DNA of 64,000 nt from CAIVND01 sp035532075 (GTDB lineage: Bacteria > Actinomycetota > Acidimicrobiia > Acidimicrobiales > Bog-793): contig DATKRV010000028.1 of the NCBI GenBank assembly GCA_035532075.1, positions 12,307 through 76,306 of the forward strand, read 5' to 3'. Positions 27,075 through 35,339 of the stretch are shown piece by piece (the stretch's first letter is position 1; each line of letters starts with the position of its first letter). Under the pieces are notes generated by a model, which did no database searches, had not been told where the DNA came from, and worked only from the letters and a program-made list of their open reading frames with translations. A program made the position numbers and the translations under genes.

Positions 27075-27365
27075 ATGTATCATTCTGTGATCACTGAAGA
27101 CTCTCAAAACCTCGACTTGGTTCTGGAACTTGCAGATCGAGTACGTATTGCCAGGGCAGGGAAGCCTTGGACTCAGATTGAGCTTGCTGCCGCTGCCCGT
27201 GTGAGTCGGGCCACGGTCGTACGAATCGAGTCGGGCATCGGGACGCCGCATATGCGTACGGTCCGAGCTCTCGCCGAGGCATTCGGCTTGGCACCGAGCG
27301 AACTGTTCCCAGACCTTGCTCGTTTGTGGGCAGGGCCATCTGTTCGTAAAGTTCGCAGTGGCTGA
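27075..27365 (+). CDS. XRE-family helix-turn-helix regulator (possible controller protein)
   Basis: 96 aa with a Cro/C1-type HTH at about residues 20-75 (LADRVRIARAGKPWTQIELA, VSRATVVRIESG, RTVRALAEAFGL). Divergent from the methyltransferase with promoters that overlap, which is the usual position of a controller (C) protein in restriction-modification systems. It probably autoregulates and times methyltransferase versus nuclease expression, although all nuclease genes here are downstream of the methyltransferase in one operon. No Shine-Dalgarno; start ATG at 27075. Confidence 0.8.
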   Translation: MYHSVITEDSQNLDLVLELADRVRIARAGKPWTQIELAAAARVSRATVVRIESGIGTPHMRTVRALAEAFGLAPSELFPDLARLWAGPSVRKVRSG

Positions 27366-27936
27366 TCGCGCGAGCACGGGCCAACAATAGACAGGGGTGC
27401 TGTCATCGCACTTGGATGGTCGACCTGAATGTCTACAAGTTTTTTGCCCTCGATTGCGCGATCAGCGTGACTGGCAACAGTTGACCGATCGCAACCGCGT
27501 CAAAACCAGTTACCGATCCGTCGTTATCAGTAGCAATTCGTCCCCTGTAGAAGGGAATCGGTGATGACGCGTATGAGACGTTCTGTCGCTCGTGCTGCAA
27601 TTGAACCTGGGTAGTCGGGCGTAGGGAGGTCCCTCGTGGGGGTTTGTGTCGGAGGGCCGACGTGCACGTTCTCCGACTGGCGGTTGCAACCCTGGAGTTG
27701 ATCAGGGAGGGCCCGTCAAGGCCGGCCGCAGGGTTCAATCTTGAGGGACCCGGTCAGCGGACATCGGACAATCGGACCGGAGCCGCTGCAGGTGGCTCCT
27801 TGCGGCGCGTCCCTCGCCGGTGGACAGTGTTCAAGTGTCCTCAACCAGCACCCATGCCCCATCTTCGCCGCCGGGCAGGCATGCGTCGTCAACGACGCTA
27901 CGCAGCAATCACCGAGAGGGTGAAGAATGGTTGTCC
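27366..27936. other. Gene-poor stretch between the XRE gene and the AraC gene
   Basis: No complete gene recognised. Fragments of protein-like content occur in several frames (for example about 27650-27930 on the plus strand and 27433-27600 on the minus strand), which suggests decayed genes at the right edge of the restriction island. I cannot assign them. Confidence 0.35.
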
Positions 27937-28401
27937 ATGGGCGTTGATCTCGACGAATTGCGGTGCTTGCGTAGGGCGCGAGACCAAATGGATCGCGAAT
28001 ACGCGCAGCCTCTCGATGTCGCTGAGCTCGCTCGCACGGCATCGATGTCATCGGCGCACTTCAGCCGCCGATTCCGTGAAGCGTACTTCGAGTCGCCCTA
28101 TTCCTACCTGATGACTCGACGTGTCGAGCGCGCGAAGGCGCTGCTACGTCGGGGCGATCTGAGCGTCACAGACGTGTGCTTCGCCGTCGGTTGGACGAGC
28201 CTCGGCTCGTTCTCCACTCGCTTCACGGAACTCGTCGGTGAGTCGCCGTTGAGGTACCAGGCTCGCGGCCACGAGGGGCTCCGGGTCGTGTCGCCCTGTC
28301 AGATGATGGTGATGACCCGACCACGCAAGGGCGGCAGCCCCGCGGGCAGGGAAGAGAGCAGTTTCGAAGAAGAGTCTGTTTGTTCTACGGATTATCGTTA
28401 G
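27937..28401 (+). CDS. AraC-family transcriptional regulator
   Basis: 154-aa protein made almost only of the AraC/XylS DNA-binding domain, with two helix-turn-helix units: LDVAELARTASMSSAHFSRR and LSVTDVCFAVGWTSLGSFST, ending with the family RFTELVGESPLRYQ. It has no sugar-binding or sensing domain. The ATG at 27937 excludes an upstream extension with no homology. It is immediately upstream of a VOC-family gene (3-bp gap); AraC/VOC pairs of this kind are common in Actinobacteria, and it probably regulates its neighbour. Confidence 0.88.
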   Translation: MGVDLDELRCLRRARDQMDREYAQPLDVAELARTASMSSAHFSRRFREAYFESPYSYLMTRRVERAKALLRRGDLSVTDVCFAVGWTSLGSFSTRFTELVGESPLRYQARGHEGLRVVSPCQMMVMTRPRKGGSPAGREESSFEEESVCSTDYR

Positions 28402-28404
28402 CGC

Positions 28405-28809
28405 ATGACCATTTCCCTGAGCACCGTTCACATCACCGTTGACGATCCGGAAGCCGCTCTTGTCTTCTACCGTGACACCCTTGGGCTGACCGTCAAGCTC
28501 GACGTCTCAAACGAGGGGTTCCGCTGGCTCACGCTCGGATCTGACACCCAGCCTGACGTAAACATCGTGCTCTCCCAACCCCATGGAGGACGGTCCCAGG
28601 AGGACGGAGATGCCCTTGCAGCCTTGCTCGCAAAAGGCGAGCTATACCCCGCGCACTTCCGCTGCCAGGACCTTGACTCCACCTTCGAGAGAATTGCTCG
28701 CACGCCCGGAGTGGGGGTAATCCAGGAGCCCACTTCTCAGCCTTGGGGTGTCCGTGACGCCGCAGTTCGCGATCCCGCCGGTAATCGGCTGCGGATCGAG
28801 CAAGCGTAG
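28405..28809 (+). CDS. VOC/glyoxalase-family protein
   Basis: 134-aa vicinal-oxygen-chelate fold protein: the N-terminal VHITVDDPEAALVFYRDTLG and the C-terminal VRDPAGNRLRIEQA are the duplicated beta-alpha-beta-beta-beta edges of the family. It could bind or detoxify a small molecule, give antibiotic resistance, or act as a dioxygenase; the sequence does not decide. The second metal-ligand positions are not obvious. It is co-oriented with the AraC regulator 3 bp upstream and probably shares its transcript. Confidence 0.85.
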   Translation: MTISLSTVHITVDDPEAALVFYRDTLGLTVKLDVSNEGFRWLTLGSDTQPDVNIVLSQPHGGRSQEDGDALAALLAKGELYPAHFRCQDLDSTFERIARTPGVGVIQEPTSQPWGVRDAAVRDPAGNRLRIEQA

Positions 28810-28920
28810 GGCTGGCGCAATGACTGGGGTATCGCTCATCGCCGGACGACCGTCACTTCTCAGAGCATCGGTCCATCTCAGACAATGGCTGAAGTGTGTC
28901 GCCAATCATGGTTGCCGGCT

Positions 28921-29385
28921 ATGAGTTACTCCGTAGATTTCGTTAACGTGTCTCACGTGGGTCTGGAGTCATCACCGGTGGTGACTGCGCTGGCCGGCCT
29001 TCGAGCGAACGAGGCTCGCTACTTCAAGAACAAGTACGACCACGTCTTCACGGTTGAGCCTGCCGCCAAAGCCAAGAAAGAGATTGCCCTGGTGCACCGG
29101 ATCCTTAAGGAAGAGCGGGGCATCGTCATCGAGTCGCCCGCGCTCGAGGCTACGACATTCCAGGTCGAGAACATCCGCTGGTCCTACGTGTTCTACGAGA
29201 GCGGGCTCTCGATCAACGTCCTGTACACCCTCGACGGACCAGATCCGAAACGGGCGGTAGGGTTCAAGCTTTCCGAAGGAATGGACATTCCCGCGGAGCT
29301 TGATTCGTTCAAGTTCGCACGTCAGAAGTCGAAACTGGCTGGGACCATCCGAGGCTCGTATTTTGTGATCAAAGGCAAGTACTGA
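28921..29385 (+). CDS. Hypothetical protein, 154 aa
   Basis: I do not recognise this protein. It is soluble, with a mixed charged sequence: an N-terminal part starting SYSVDFVNVSHVG, a Lys-rich helix (YFKNKYDHVF, AKAKKEIALVHR), a beta-rich centre (IRWSYVFYESGLSINVLYTLD) and a basic C-terminus. Its codon use matches real actinobacterial genes (GC-rich third positions), so I think it is coding. An ATG at 28921 was chosen over 28885, because the first 12 residues of the longer form look unlike protein. It follows the VOC gene by 111 bp. Confidence 0.55.
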   Translation: MSYSVDFVNVSHVGLESSPVVTALAGLRANEARYFKNKYDHVFTVEPAAKAKKEIALVHRILKEERGIVIESPALEATTFQVENIRWSYVFYESGLSINVLYTLDGPDPKRAVGFKLSEGMDIPAELDSFKFARQKSKLAGTIRGSYFVIKGKY

Positions 29386-29804
29386 GCTGAGAGGGCGTTC
29401 GAATAGCAGGTACCCAGTCCTTGTCCGACCGGGCCCGAGTGTCAGGTCGCGGCAACATTCAGTCCCCTAATGCAGGGTATGAGGCGGGTCGAGCCTCTGG
29501 GTGCGCTCCCTGTATAACAGCACCCGCGAACTGCACCGGGCCGAAGGCGGCCCATTGCTGCGGGGCTGGGGATACACGCACACAGAACAACGAAGGAATC
29601 GACTGCGTCAGCTCACGACGATAGGTGCATACTCAGCGTTATTGCCTTAGAAATGCATAACGATCCGTCGTTCTGGCGCGGCGTCCACCTCCCTCAGCTT
29701 GTTGTTCGGCATGTCGATCTGTTCGCTAGTGGCTCCGACCACACCTTAGGGATGGGTCGCTTTTCACTTGCGCCCTCCTCCTCATCCTACTAATCTACAA
29801 CTAT
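29386..29804. other. Intergenic region before the ArsR gene, no gene seen
   Basis: No reading frame with convincing protein content. The last 40 bp are AT-richer (TACTAATCTACAACTATATGG) and likely hold the ArsR promoter; a TACAACTATATGGTTGTA inverted repeat, ACAAC-TATATG-GTTGT, covers the ArsR start codon and may be its operator. Confidence 0.45.
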
Positions 29805-30155
29805 ATGGTTGTAGAATGTTCATTGACGGAAGAGGACGTCGATCGCATTTTCCAGGCACTGGCTGATCAGACTCGGCGCGACATTCTGAGACGGACAATC
29901 CAACACGGCGAGTCGGTGTCGGTCCTCTCGCGTCGTTACGAGATGAGCTTCGCCGCTGTGCAAAAGCATGTGGCGGTGCTGGAACGGGCCGCGCTCGTCA
30001 CAAAGGAACGACGCGGTCGCGAGCAGGTCGTGCATGCAAACAGGGTGACAGTACGCGAGGCGTCGATACTCATTGACGCATATGAGCAGCTCTGGATTCA
30101 ACGCATCGACCAGATCTCCGACATTCTCACAACCACAGAAGGAGAATCGAAATGA
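29805..30155 (+). CDS. ArsR-family transcriptional regulator
   Basis: 116-aa winged-helix regulator: ADQTRRDILRR, the recognition helix region SVLSRRYEMSFAAVQKHVAVL and ERRGREQVVHAN wing are typical of the ArsR subgroup linked to SRPBCC proteins. It has no Cys metal-binding pair. The ATG at 29805 lies in an inverted repeat (ACAAC...GTTGT), consistent with autoregulation. It overlaps the next gene by four bases (ATGA). Confidence 0.88.
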   Translation: MVVECSLTEEDVDRIFQALADQTRRDILRRTIQHGESVSVLSRRYEMSFAAVQKHVAVLERAALVTKERRGREQVVHANRVTVREASILIDAYEQLWIQRIDQISDILTTTEGESK

Positions 30156-30652
30156 CCGTTATCAGCACGCACAAGGACGCGGAAAACCTCACCCTCACCG
30201 TCATCGCCGAATTCGACTCGACCCCTGAACAAGTCTGGGAGGTCTGGGAGGACCCGCGCAAGCTTGAACAGTGGTGGGGACCACCGACGTTTCCCGCCAC
30301 GTTCATCCGGCACGACTTCTTCGTCGGAGGTGAGTCTCGCTACCTTATGACCGGACCTGAAGGTGAGACTCCGAAAGGATGGTGGCGCATAGAGGCAATC
30401 GACAGACCACGTCGCCTCGACTTCGCCAACGGCCTCGCAGGCGATGATGGTGAACCTGTCCCTGGCGTGGAACCGATGTCCGCCTACATGGTGTTGGAAG
30501 CAGTGGGTAGTGGGACGCGCATGACGGCCGTAACCAGCTTCGTCGATGTCGCTCAGATGGAGATGCTTCTCGGCATGGGCATGCAAGAGGGGATGGCCCA
30601 GGCGATCGGACAAATCGACGACCTACTTTCTCCATCCCGATCGCGGGCATAG
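30152..30652 (+). CDS. SRPBCC (AHSA1-like) domain protein
   Basis: 166-aa START/Bet v 1-like protein of the Aha1 C-terminal subgroup. The N-terminal ADFDSTPEQVWEVWEDPRKLEQWWGPP-like region and the GGESRYLMTGPEGE strand pattern are characteristic. It probably binds a hydrophobic ligand; its physiological role is unknown. It is translationally coupled to the ArsR gene, an arrangement repeated in many Actinobacteria. Confidence 0.88.
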   Translation: MTVISTHKDAENLTLTVIAEFDSTPEQVWEVWEDPRKLEQWWGPPTFPATFIRHDFFVGGESRYLMTGPEGETPKGWWRIEAIDRPRRLDFANGLAGDDGEPVPGVEPMSAYMVLEAVGSGTRMTAVTSFVDVAQMEMLLGMGMQEGMAQAIGQIDDLLSPSRSRA

Positions 30653-30669
30653 CGTCGGAGGGAGTTTGT

Positions 30670-31221
30670 ATGAGGAAGTTGATCGAATCGACCCACGTCT
30701 CTCTCGGTGGAGAGATTGGGTCGCCCCAGTGGGCGTTTCCATATCTGAACGAGGAACACCATGGCTACGCCAAGCGATTGCTGTTTGCGGCTGACGCGCT
30801 ACTGCTTGGGCGGTTGACGTACGAGGGTTTGTCAGCGGCATACCCTGCGATGACCAGCGGTAATTCCGGAGTTCCGGATGACTTTATCGATCGGATGAAC
30901 AACATTCTGAAGTACGTGGCATCAACGACTCTTCGAGAGGCAACGTGGAATGGGGCGGTCATCGACGGGGATGTGGCCTAGTTCGTGGCCGATCTAAAGC
31001 AGCAGCCCGGTGGCAACATAATCAAATACGGTAACGGTTCGCTCGATGTCACCTTGATGGAGCACGGCCTGATCGACGAATTCCACATTTTGATGACACC
31101 GGTCGCTGTCGGACGAGGCCAGCACATGTTTGAGGCAATCGAAAACGGTCCCGCCCTGAATCTCATCGATGTCACGCAGTTCAGCAACGGTGTCGTGATA
31201 CTTACCTACACACCCAAATGA
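30670..31221 (+). pseudogene. RibD C-terminal/dihydrofolate-reductase-like protein, interrupted by TAG
   Basis: The frame starts at 30670 with MRKLIESTHVSLGGEIGSP, has the family LLFAADALLLGRLTYEG, and stops at a TAG (30979-30981) after VIDGDVA. The same frame continues at once with FVADLKQQPGGNIIKYGNG and the C-terminal LIDEFHILMTPVAVGRG, which is the second half of the same fold. One base change (GAG to TAG) would account for it. I read it as a recent pseudogene, unless the stop is read through. Third gene after ArsR and SRPBCC, a common trio. Confidence 0.85.
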
Positions 31222-31492
31222 CGTCGTTGTAGGTGACCCCGACCGGGTTGGTGGCGCGCCAGAACGTTCTCCCAGTGGGCCCTCCGAGTCCGACCCAATG
31301 GGCGCAGAATCGGCGATCACGTGCGCAACAAATATCCGTCTGGTTGAGAATTCACGATGTGACCGAAGACACACCTCGCTTGGCGTGCATATGGTTCGAT
31401 CTGGCGGTAGAGCTCGCACTGAACCCACAGCCTTGGGATGGTGGAGGGACGCGAACACGGCGGCCAGTCGCGTCCCAATTGCCGAGTCGCGG
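31222..31492. other. Intergenic region, no gene seen
   Basis: Stretch between the interrupted RibD-like gene and the GntR promoter. No convincing gene or hairpin; one open frame on each strand lacks recognisable content. Confidence 0.4.
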
Positions 31493-31520
31493 TTGACAGC
31501 GACTCATAATGCTATATCAT
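31493..31520 (+). promoter_or_regulatory. Promoter of the GntR-ABC operon
   Basis: TTGACA at 31493-31498 and TATCAT at 31515-31520 are separated by 16 bp. The -10 ends 6 bases before the ATG at 31527, so the transcript would be leaderless. Confidence 0.6.
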
Positions 31521-31526
31521 TGTCTT

Positions 31527-32015
31527 ATGACAGTAGATAAAGCTAACAGCAGGGTGGTTCCGCGGCGAGTCTCGCCGATCGAGTTCCGCCTCGATCTCGC
31601 TTCGGGCGTGCCGACGTACCTGCAGCTCGTCCATCAGGTCGAGCACGCGCTCCGCCTCGACTACCTCAAGCTCGGCGATCAGCTTCCGAAGGTCCGAGAC
31701 GTGGTCGCAGAACTCGCGATCAACCCCAACACGGTGCTTAAGGCCTACCGCGAACTCGAGACGAAGGGTCTCGCGGTCGGGCGACCCGGCCAGGGAACAT
31801 TCATCCTGGCGACGCTCGGCCAGGTGGCACTTCCCGAACTCACCGAGCTCCGCCGTTCGCTCACCTCCTGGGTCGCCTCTGCCGACGCGGCGGGCCTCGA
31901 CGAGGACGGGATCGCAGCGCTCGTCGCGAACGTGCTGCGGGATTTTCGTGAGCGTCGCGGAGGCACTGCCGACCAGCGCGGCGCAGCGCGACACGAGGCG
32001 GAGGGTGTGGCATGA
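31527..32015 (+). CDS. GntR-family regulator, YtrA type
   Basis: 162-aa repressor with an N-terminal GntR winged helix (IEFRLDLASGVPTYLQLVHQ, LAINPNTVLKAYRELETKGL, GRPGQGTFI) and only a short C-terminal helical tail, as in the YtrA subfamily that controls ABC exporters. It overlaps the ABC ATPase start by four bases (ATGA). It probably represses its own operon; the signal may be a cell-envelope antibiotic, by analogy with YtrA. Confidence 0.9.
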   Translation: MTVDKANSRVVPRRVSPIEFRLDLASGVPTYLQLVHQVEHALRLDYLKLGDQLPKVRDVVAELAINPNTVLKAYRELETKGLAVGRPGQGTFILATLGQVALPELTELRRSLTSWVASADAAGLDEDGIAALVANVLRDFRERRGGTADQRGAARHEAEGVA

Positions 32016-32929
32016 ACGTCATCGAGACCCACGCTCTCGGCAAGTCCTACGGTTCCACAAGAGCACTACACGACTGCACGCTGGCGATCCCCGACGGCCA
32101 TGTCGTCGCGCTCGTCGGGCCGAACGGTGCCGGGAAGTCGACTCTGCTCAACATCGCGGTCGGGCTTGCCACTCCGACCACCGGTGATGTAACGGTGCTC
32201 GGCGGGCACCGTGCCGGCTCACTGGTCGCGCTGGACGGGATCGCGTTCGTTGCTCAAGACACGCCGCTGTACAAGAACCTCTCGGCTGGCGATCTGATTC
32301 ACGTGACCCGCAATCTCAATCGCCACTTCGACCAGGGATACGCCGTCCAGCGTCTCGGCGAGCTCGGCATACCCCTGAAGCAGAAGGCAGGGAAGATGTC
32401 AGGTGGACAGCAGGCCCAGCTTGCCTTGACATTGGCACTGGCGCGCCGGCCGCGACTCCTCATGCTCGACGAGCCGATGGCGACGCTCGATCCGCTCGCC
32501 CGACATGACTTCATGGCGAGAGTCATGACCGCGGTCGCGGACGATGGTGTCTCAGTCGTGCTGTCGTCGCACGTCCTTGCAGAGCTCGAGCGGGTTGCTG
32601 ACTATCTCGTGCTCGTTTCGCGTGGGACCGTCCAGATGGCGGGCGAAGTCGATGATCTACTCGCTCGCAATCGCGTACTCACCGGTCCAGCGTTGGAGTC
32701 CGAGCGTTATGCGAGCCAGTGGAACGTTGTGCACGCGACCAGTGCTGCATCACAAGCACATCTGCTCGTTCGCTTTGATGGTCCTCCCGATCCTGTGCCC
32801 CCGGGATGGGACGCGCACTCTCTCACCTTGGAAGAGCTGACCCTCTCTTATCTCCGTGAGCCCGGCGCCGCGACACTGCCCGGCCCAGTCCGCGGACGTT
32901 ACGACGAACCGTCGGAGGCGACGAGATGA
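32012..32929 (+). CDS. ABC transporter ATP-binding protein
   Basis: 305 aa. Walker A GPNGAGKST, Q-loop VAQDTP, signature MSGGQQAQ, Walker B LLMLDEP and an H-loop SSHVLAELE are all present, so the ATPase is intact. The C-terminal extension of about 80 residues is typical of ABC-2 exporter ATPases. It overlaps both neighbours by ATGA junctions: GntR regulator upstream, permease downstream. Confidence 0.93.
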   Translation: MNVIETHALGKSYGSTRALHDCTLAIPDGHVVALVGPNGAGKSTLLNIAVGLATPTTGDVTVLGGHRAGSLVALDGIAFVAQDTPLYKNLSAGDLIHVTRNLNRHFDQGYAVQRLGELGIPLKQKAGKMSGGQQAQLALTLALARRPRLLMLDEPMATLDPLARHDFMARVMTAVADDGVSVVLSSHVLAELERVADYLVLVSRGTVQMAGEVDDLLARNRVLTGPALESERYASQWNVVHATSAASQAHLLVRFDGPPDPVPPGWDAHSLTLEELTLSYLREPGAATLPGPVRGRYDEPSEATR

Positions 32930-33960
32930 CCACATTGACCACCGTGCCCGTGCGTCCGGAGGAGGATGCAACGCTGCGGCCGGTGCCATGGCGTCAGATG
33001 GCCTGGATCACCTGGCGCCAGCATCGCTTGGCGCTGACCGGGGTAGTCACGCTTTTGGGTGCGTTGGCGTTGTACCTCTGGCGCGCTGGCCTTCAGTTGC
33101 ACCACGGCTATGGCGCTGCGACCGCGTGCCGCCCTGCAAGCTCAATTGCTTGTGTGAATGCGATCAGTGACTTCATGAGCATCTACGACCACACGACGAC
33201 GATCATCCCAGCGTTGCTCCAGGCAGTGCCCGCGCTGATCGGGGCATTTGTCGGAGCGCCGGTGTTGGCCCGTGAGCTGGAGACCGGCACCTTCCGGTAC
33301 GCCTGGACCCAGGGATTCGGGCGTTGGCGCTGGACGCTCGCCAAGCTAATTCCGCTCGCGGTCGTGGTGGCTGCGGCCGCCGGAGTGTTCAGCCTGCTCT
33401 TCTCCTGGTACTACCAGCCGTTCATCGCTGACGGTCAATCCAACCGGCTCGGTGCCATCGTCTTCGACCTCCGCGGAATCGCGTTCGCTTCTTGGACACT
33501 TGCCGCCTTCTCAATCGGCGCTGTGGCCGGCATCTTCGTCCGCCGCGTCGTCCCCGCGATTCTTGCCAGCCTTGCCGCGTACACCGGGCTCGCTGTCGTA
33601 GTCGGAGTATTCCTGCGTGAGCACTACCTGACGGCGCTGGTCACCAGTAGACCGAATGTGCCCGCCTCCGCGTTGATCACGGGCAATTGGGGGACCAAGG
33701 ACGGCACGGTTGCATTCGTCGGCCGGCCCCCCATCGACCTACTCCAGCAGTTCTGCCCTCCCTCCGCGGTGGGGCCGGGCAAGCCGTCGTTGGGATCATT
33801 CGCGCAGTGCTTCTCCCAGCACGGCTACACGCTCTGGACCAGCTACCAGCCGGCCAGCCGGTTCTGGCCATTCCAGTGGATCGAGGGCGGTTGGCTGCTC
33901 GCGTTGTCGGCGCTGCTCATCGCCGCGACCGTCTGGATGGTCCGCGGCCGGGCGACCTGA
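32926..33960 (+). CDS. ABC-2-type permease
   Basis: 344-aa membrane protein with about six hydrophobic helices: one near residues 33-50, then ALLQAVPALIGAFVGAPVLA, LAVVVAAAAGVFSLLF, ASWTLAAFSIGAVAGIF, an IPAILASLAAYTGLAVVVG-like helix, and LLALSALLIAATVWMV at the C-terminus. The RELETGTFRYAWTQ motif between helices 2 and 3 is typical of ABC-2 permeases in such operons. It likely forms a homodimer with the upstream ATPase. Substrate unknown. Confidence 0.88.
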   Translation: MTTLTTVPVRPEEDATLRPVPWRQMAWITWRQHRLALTGVVTLLGALALYLWRAGLQLHHGYGAATACRPASSIACVNAISDFMSIYDHTTTIIPALLQAVPALIGAFVGAPVLARELETGTFRYAWTQGFGRWRWTLAKLIPLAVVVAAAAGVFSLLFSWYYQPFIADGQSNRLGAIVFDLRGIAFASWTLAAFSIGAVAGIFVRRVVPAILASLAAYTGLAVVVGVFLREHYLTALVTSRPNVPASALITGNWGTKDGTVAFVGRPPIDLLQQFCPPSAVGPGKPSLGSFAQCFSQHGYTLWTSYQPASRFWPFQWIEGGWLLALSALLIAATVWMVRGRAT

Positions 33961-34020
33961 TCGTCTCATTCGCTCGTTAGGCACGTACACGCAAAAAAGG
34001 AGCCGGGAACGGTTAGCTCA

Positions 34021-34105
34021 CGGCGTGCATCGTTCCCCACAAAGGGGCGTATCGAGCAGCACACCTCATGCACGAGGCCGGGTTGCGTCGCGACAGAACG
34101 ACGGA
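34021..34105 (+). repeat. Diverged repeat, copy 1
   Basis: This segment is about two-thirds identical by eye to 39021-39105 with small gaps; shared words include GCGTAT/GCGCAC, CACCTCATGCAC/CACCTGATGCAC and ACAGAAC at the end. Both copies can be read as AAHLMHxAG. They look like remnants of one lost gene, possibly part of the same element as the nearby integrase fragments. Confidence 0.5.
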
Positions 34106-34316
34106 AAGCTCGTATGGTTGGGCGTCGAGAACGAGCGCAAGTATTCGGCGTTATTTGGCAAATAGGTTCACAAAAATAACCGTCGTTATGCGCTGAACCG
34201 ACGCAAAACGCGATTCACGCAGATGAGTCATTCTGCGCTCGCCGGCCACACAAAGCGCCGGGCGTCGATCCCGCTGGAGATCACTCGACGTCGCACGCGT
34301 CGGCGGAACTCCATAT

Positions 34317-34610
34317 GTGTTCACCACACCGGATGACCGGCTCTGGCACGCGGAGAACTGGCGCGCCAACGTGTGGCGCCCTTCGGTCAAGGCTGCGGGA
34401 CGGGCACCGCTTCGGCCGCACGATCTCAAACACACGGGCATTGCGCTAATGGCTGCAGCGGGTGTCGATCCTTCCGAGATCGTCCGACGCGCCGGTCATT
34501 CCGGCGTGGCGTTCACCTACGACCGCTATGGGCTCCTCTTTCCCGAAATCGACAAGCAGGCGGCGGAGAAGTTGGAGCGAGTACGACGTTTCGGTCGCGA
34601 CTGGCTTTGA
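34317..34610 (+). pseudogene. Tyrosine integrase, C-terminal remnant (copy 1)
   Basis: The last 97 residues of a phage/ICE-type tyrosine recombinase: WRPSVKAAG, then the box II region HDLKHTGIALMAAAGVDPSEI, RRAGHSG and the catalytic Tyr in FTYDRYG. The box II Arg is Lys (DLKHT). The upstream part is missing; codons around 34255-34290 in a different frame (TKRRASIPL) look like the preceding strand of the same domain, so a frameshift and a deletion have destroyed the gene. Confidence 0.75.
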
Positions 34611-34745
34611 CCGGCGGGTGGGGGATCGCCGCGACTTGAACGTTCTGAGTAGTTCAAATTGGCCATTCGGCGTGATTCGATTCTGCTGAAGAGAATGACA
34701 CGTTCTGCTCTATCGCCTCTGTAGACGGTACATAACAATTGGAAC

Positions 34746-35321
34746 ATGATTCTCTTCCAGCCCTCCAGAGTGCAAAAAAGCGACTTCGCTCCATCTGCTG
34801 AGCGAGCATTAGAAACAACACGCCGCGGATTTATTGGAAGTAAGTGGGCGATTTATGGTGCAGCCATCGTCCTTTCCGGAATTGTCGGGTCGACCTTCGC
34901 GGCGCGGAGTGCTGCTCACGGTGCAGTGAGTAACTCGCGCATGGCTTTCGCTGCGTCGTCGAAAGAGATCTCTTCGACGTTGCAGTTGGCGATTCAGCAC
35001 GAACGAGATCTGATCGTCAGCGCCGGCGGCTTTACCGCGGGCGCGCCCAATGCATCCAATTCACAATTTACGAGATGGGCAAACTCGGTTCAGGCGCGCG
35101 CTCGTTACCCGGAGCTCTTAGGCATCGGTCACTCGGTGATTGTGCCTGCGTCACAGCTCGCGAGTTTTGCGGCACGGAGCCTTGCCAACCCGGCGGGGCC
35201 ACTTGGCCCTGGCGGAACATTTCAGGTGTCGCCGCCGGGAAGCCGTGCGGTCTATTGCTTTGCCGAGTCCGACTTCGCCCGTTCGATCCAGACAAAATTC
35301 CCCGCGGGCTTTGATTTTTGA
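34746..35321 (+). pseudogene. N-terminal CHASE part of a diguanylate cyclase/phosphodiesterase, ends at an in-frame TGA
   Basis: The product has one membrane helix at about residues 38-57 and then an extracytoplasmic domain with a CHASE-like pattern (LQLAIQHERDLIVSAGGF, FTRWANSVQARARYPELLGIG). It stops at a TGA (35319-35321) after PAGFDF. The same frame resumes directly with AGSFGTVQFAVRDSG and flows into the GGDEF-EAL gene at 35340, so the two are halves of one sensor. In related sensors as I remember them a Cys follows this FDF/FDY position, so TGC to TGA is a simple explanation. Selenocysteine has no visible support. Confidence 0.75.
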
Positions 35322-35339
35322 GCGGGCAGTTTTGGGACC

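Noticed and set aside
18700..27400. Search for a second copy of the tRNA-Leu 3' end as attR of the island
   Set aside because: No convincing match to AGGGGTTCAAGTCCCC or its neighbours was found by eye, so integration at this tRNA is not claimed.
27514..29672. A shared 12-mer CGATCCGTCGTT at 27514 and 29661 that could be att repeats flanking the AraC/VOC genes
   Set aside because: Twelve-base repeats are expected many times by chance in 64 kb, and the flanks do not extend the match.
35319..35321. TGA as a selenocysteine codon
   Set aside because: No SECIS-like hairpin was seen right after the codon, and the protein is not of a known selenoprotein family.
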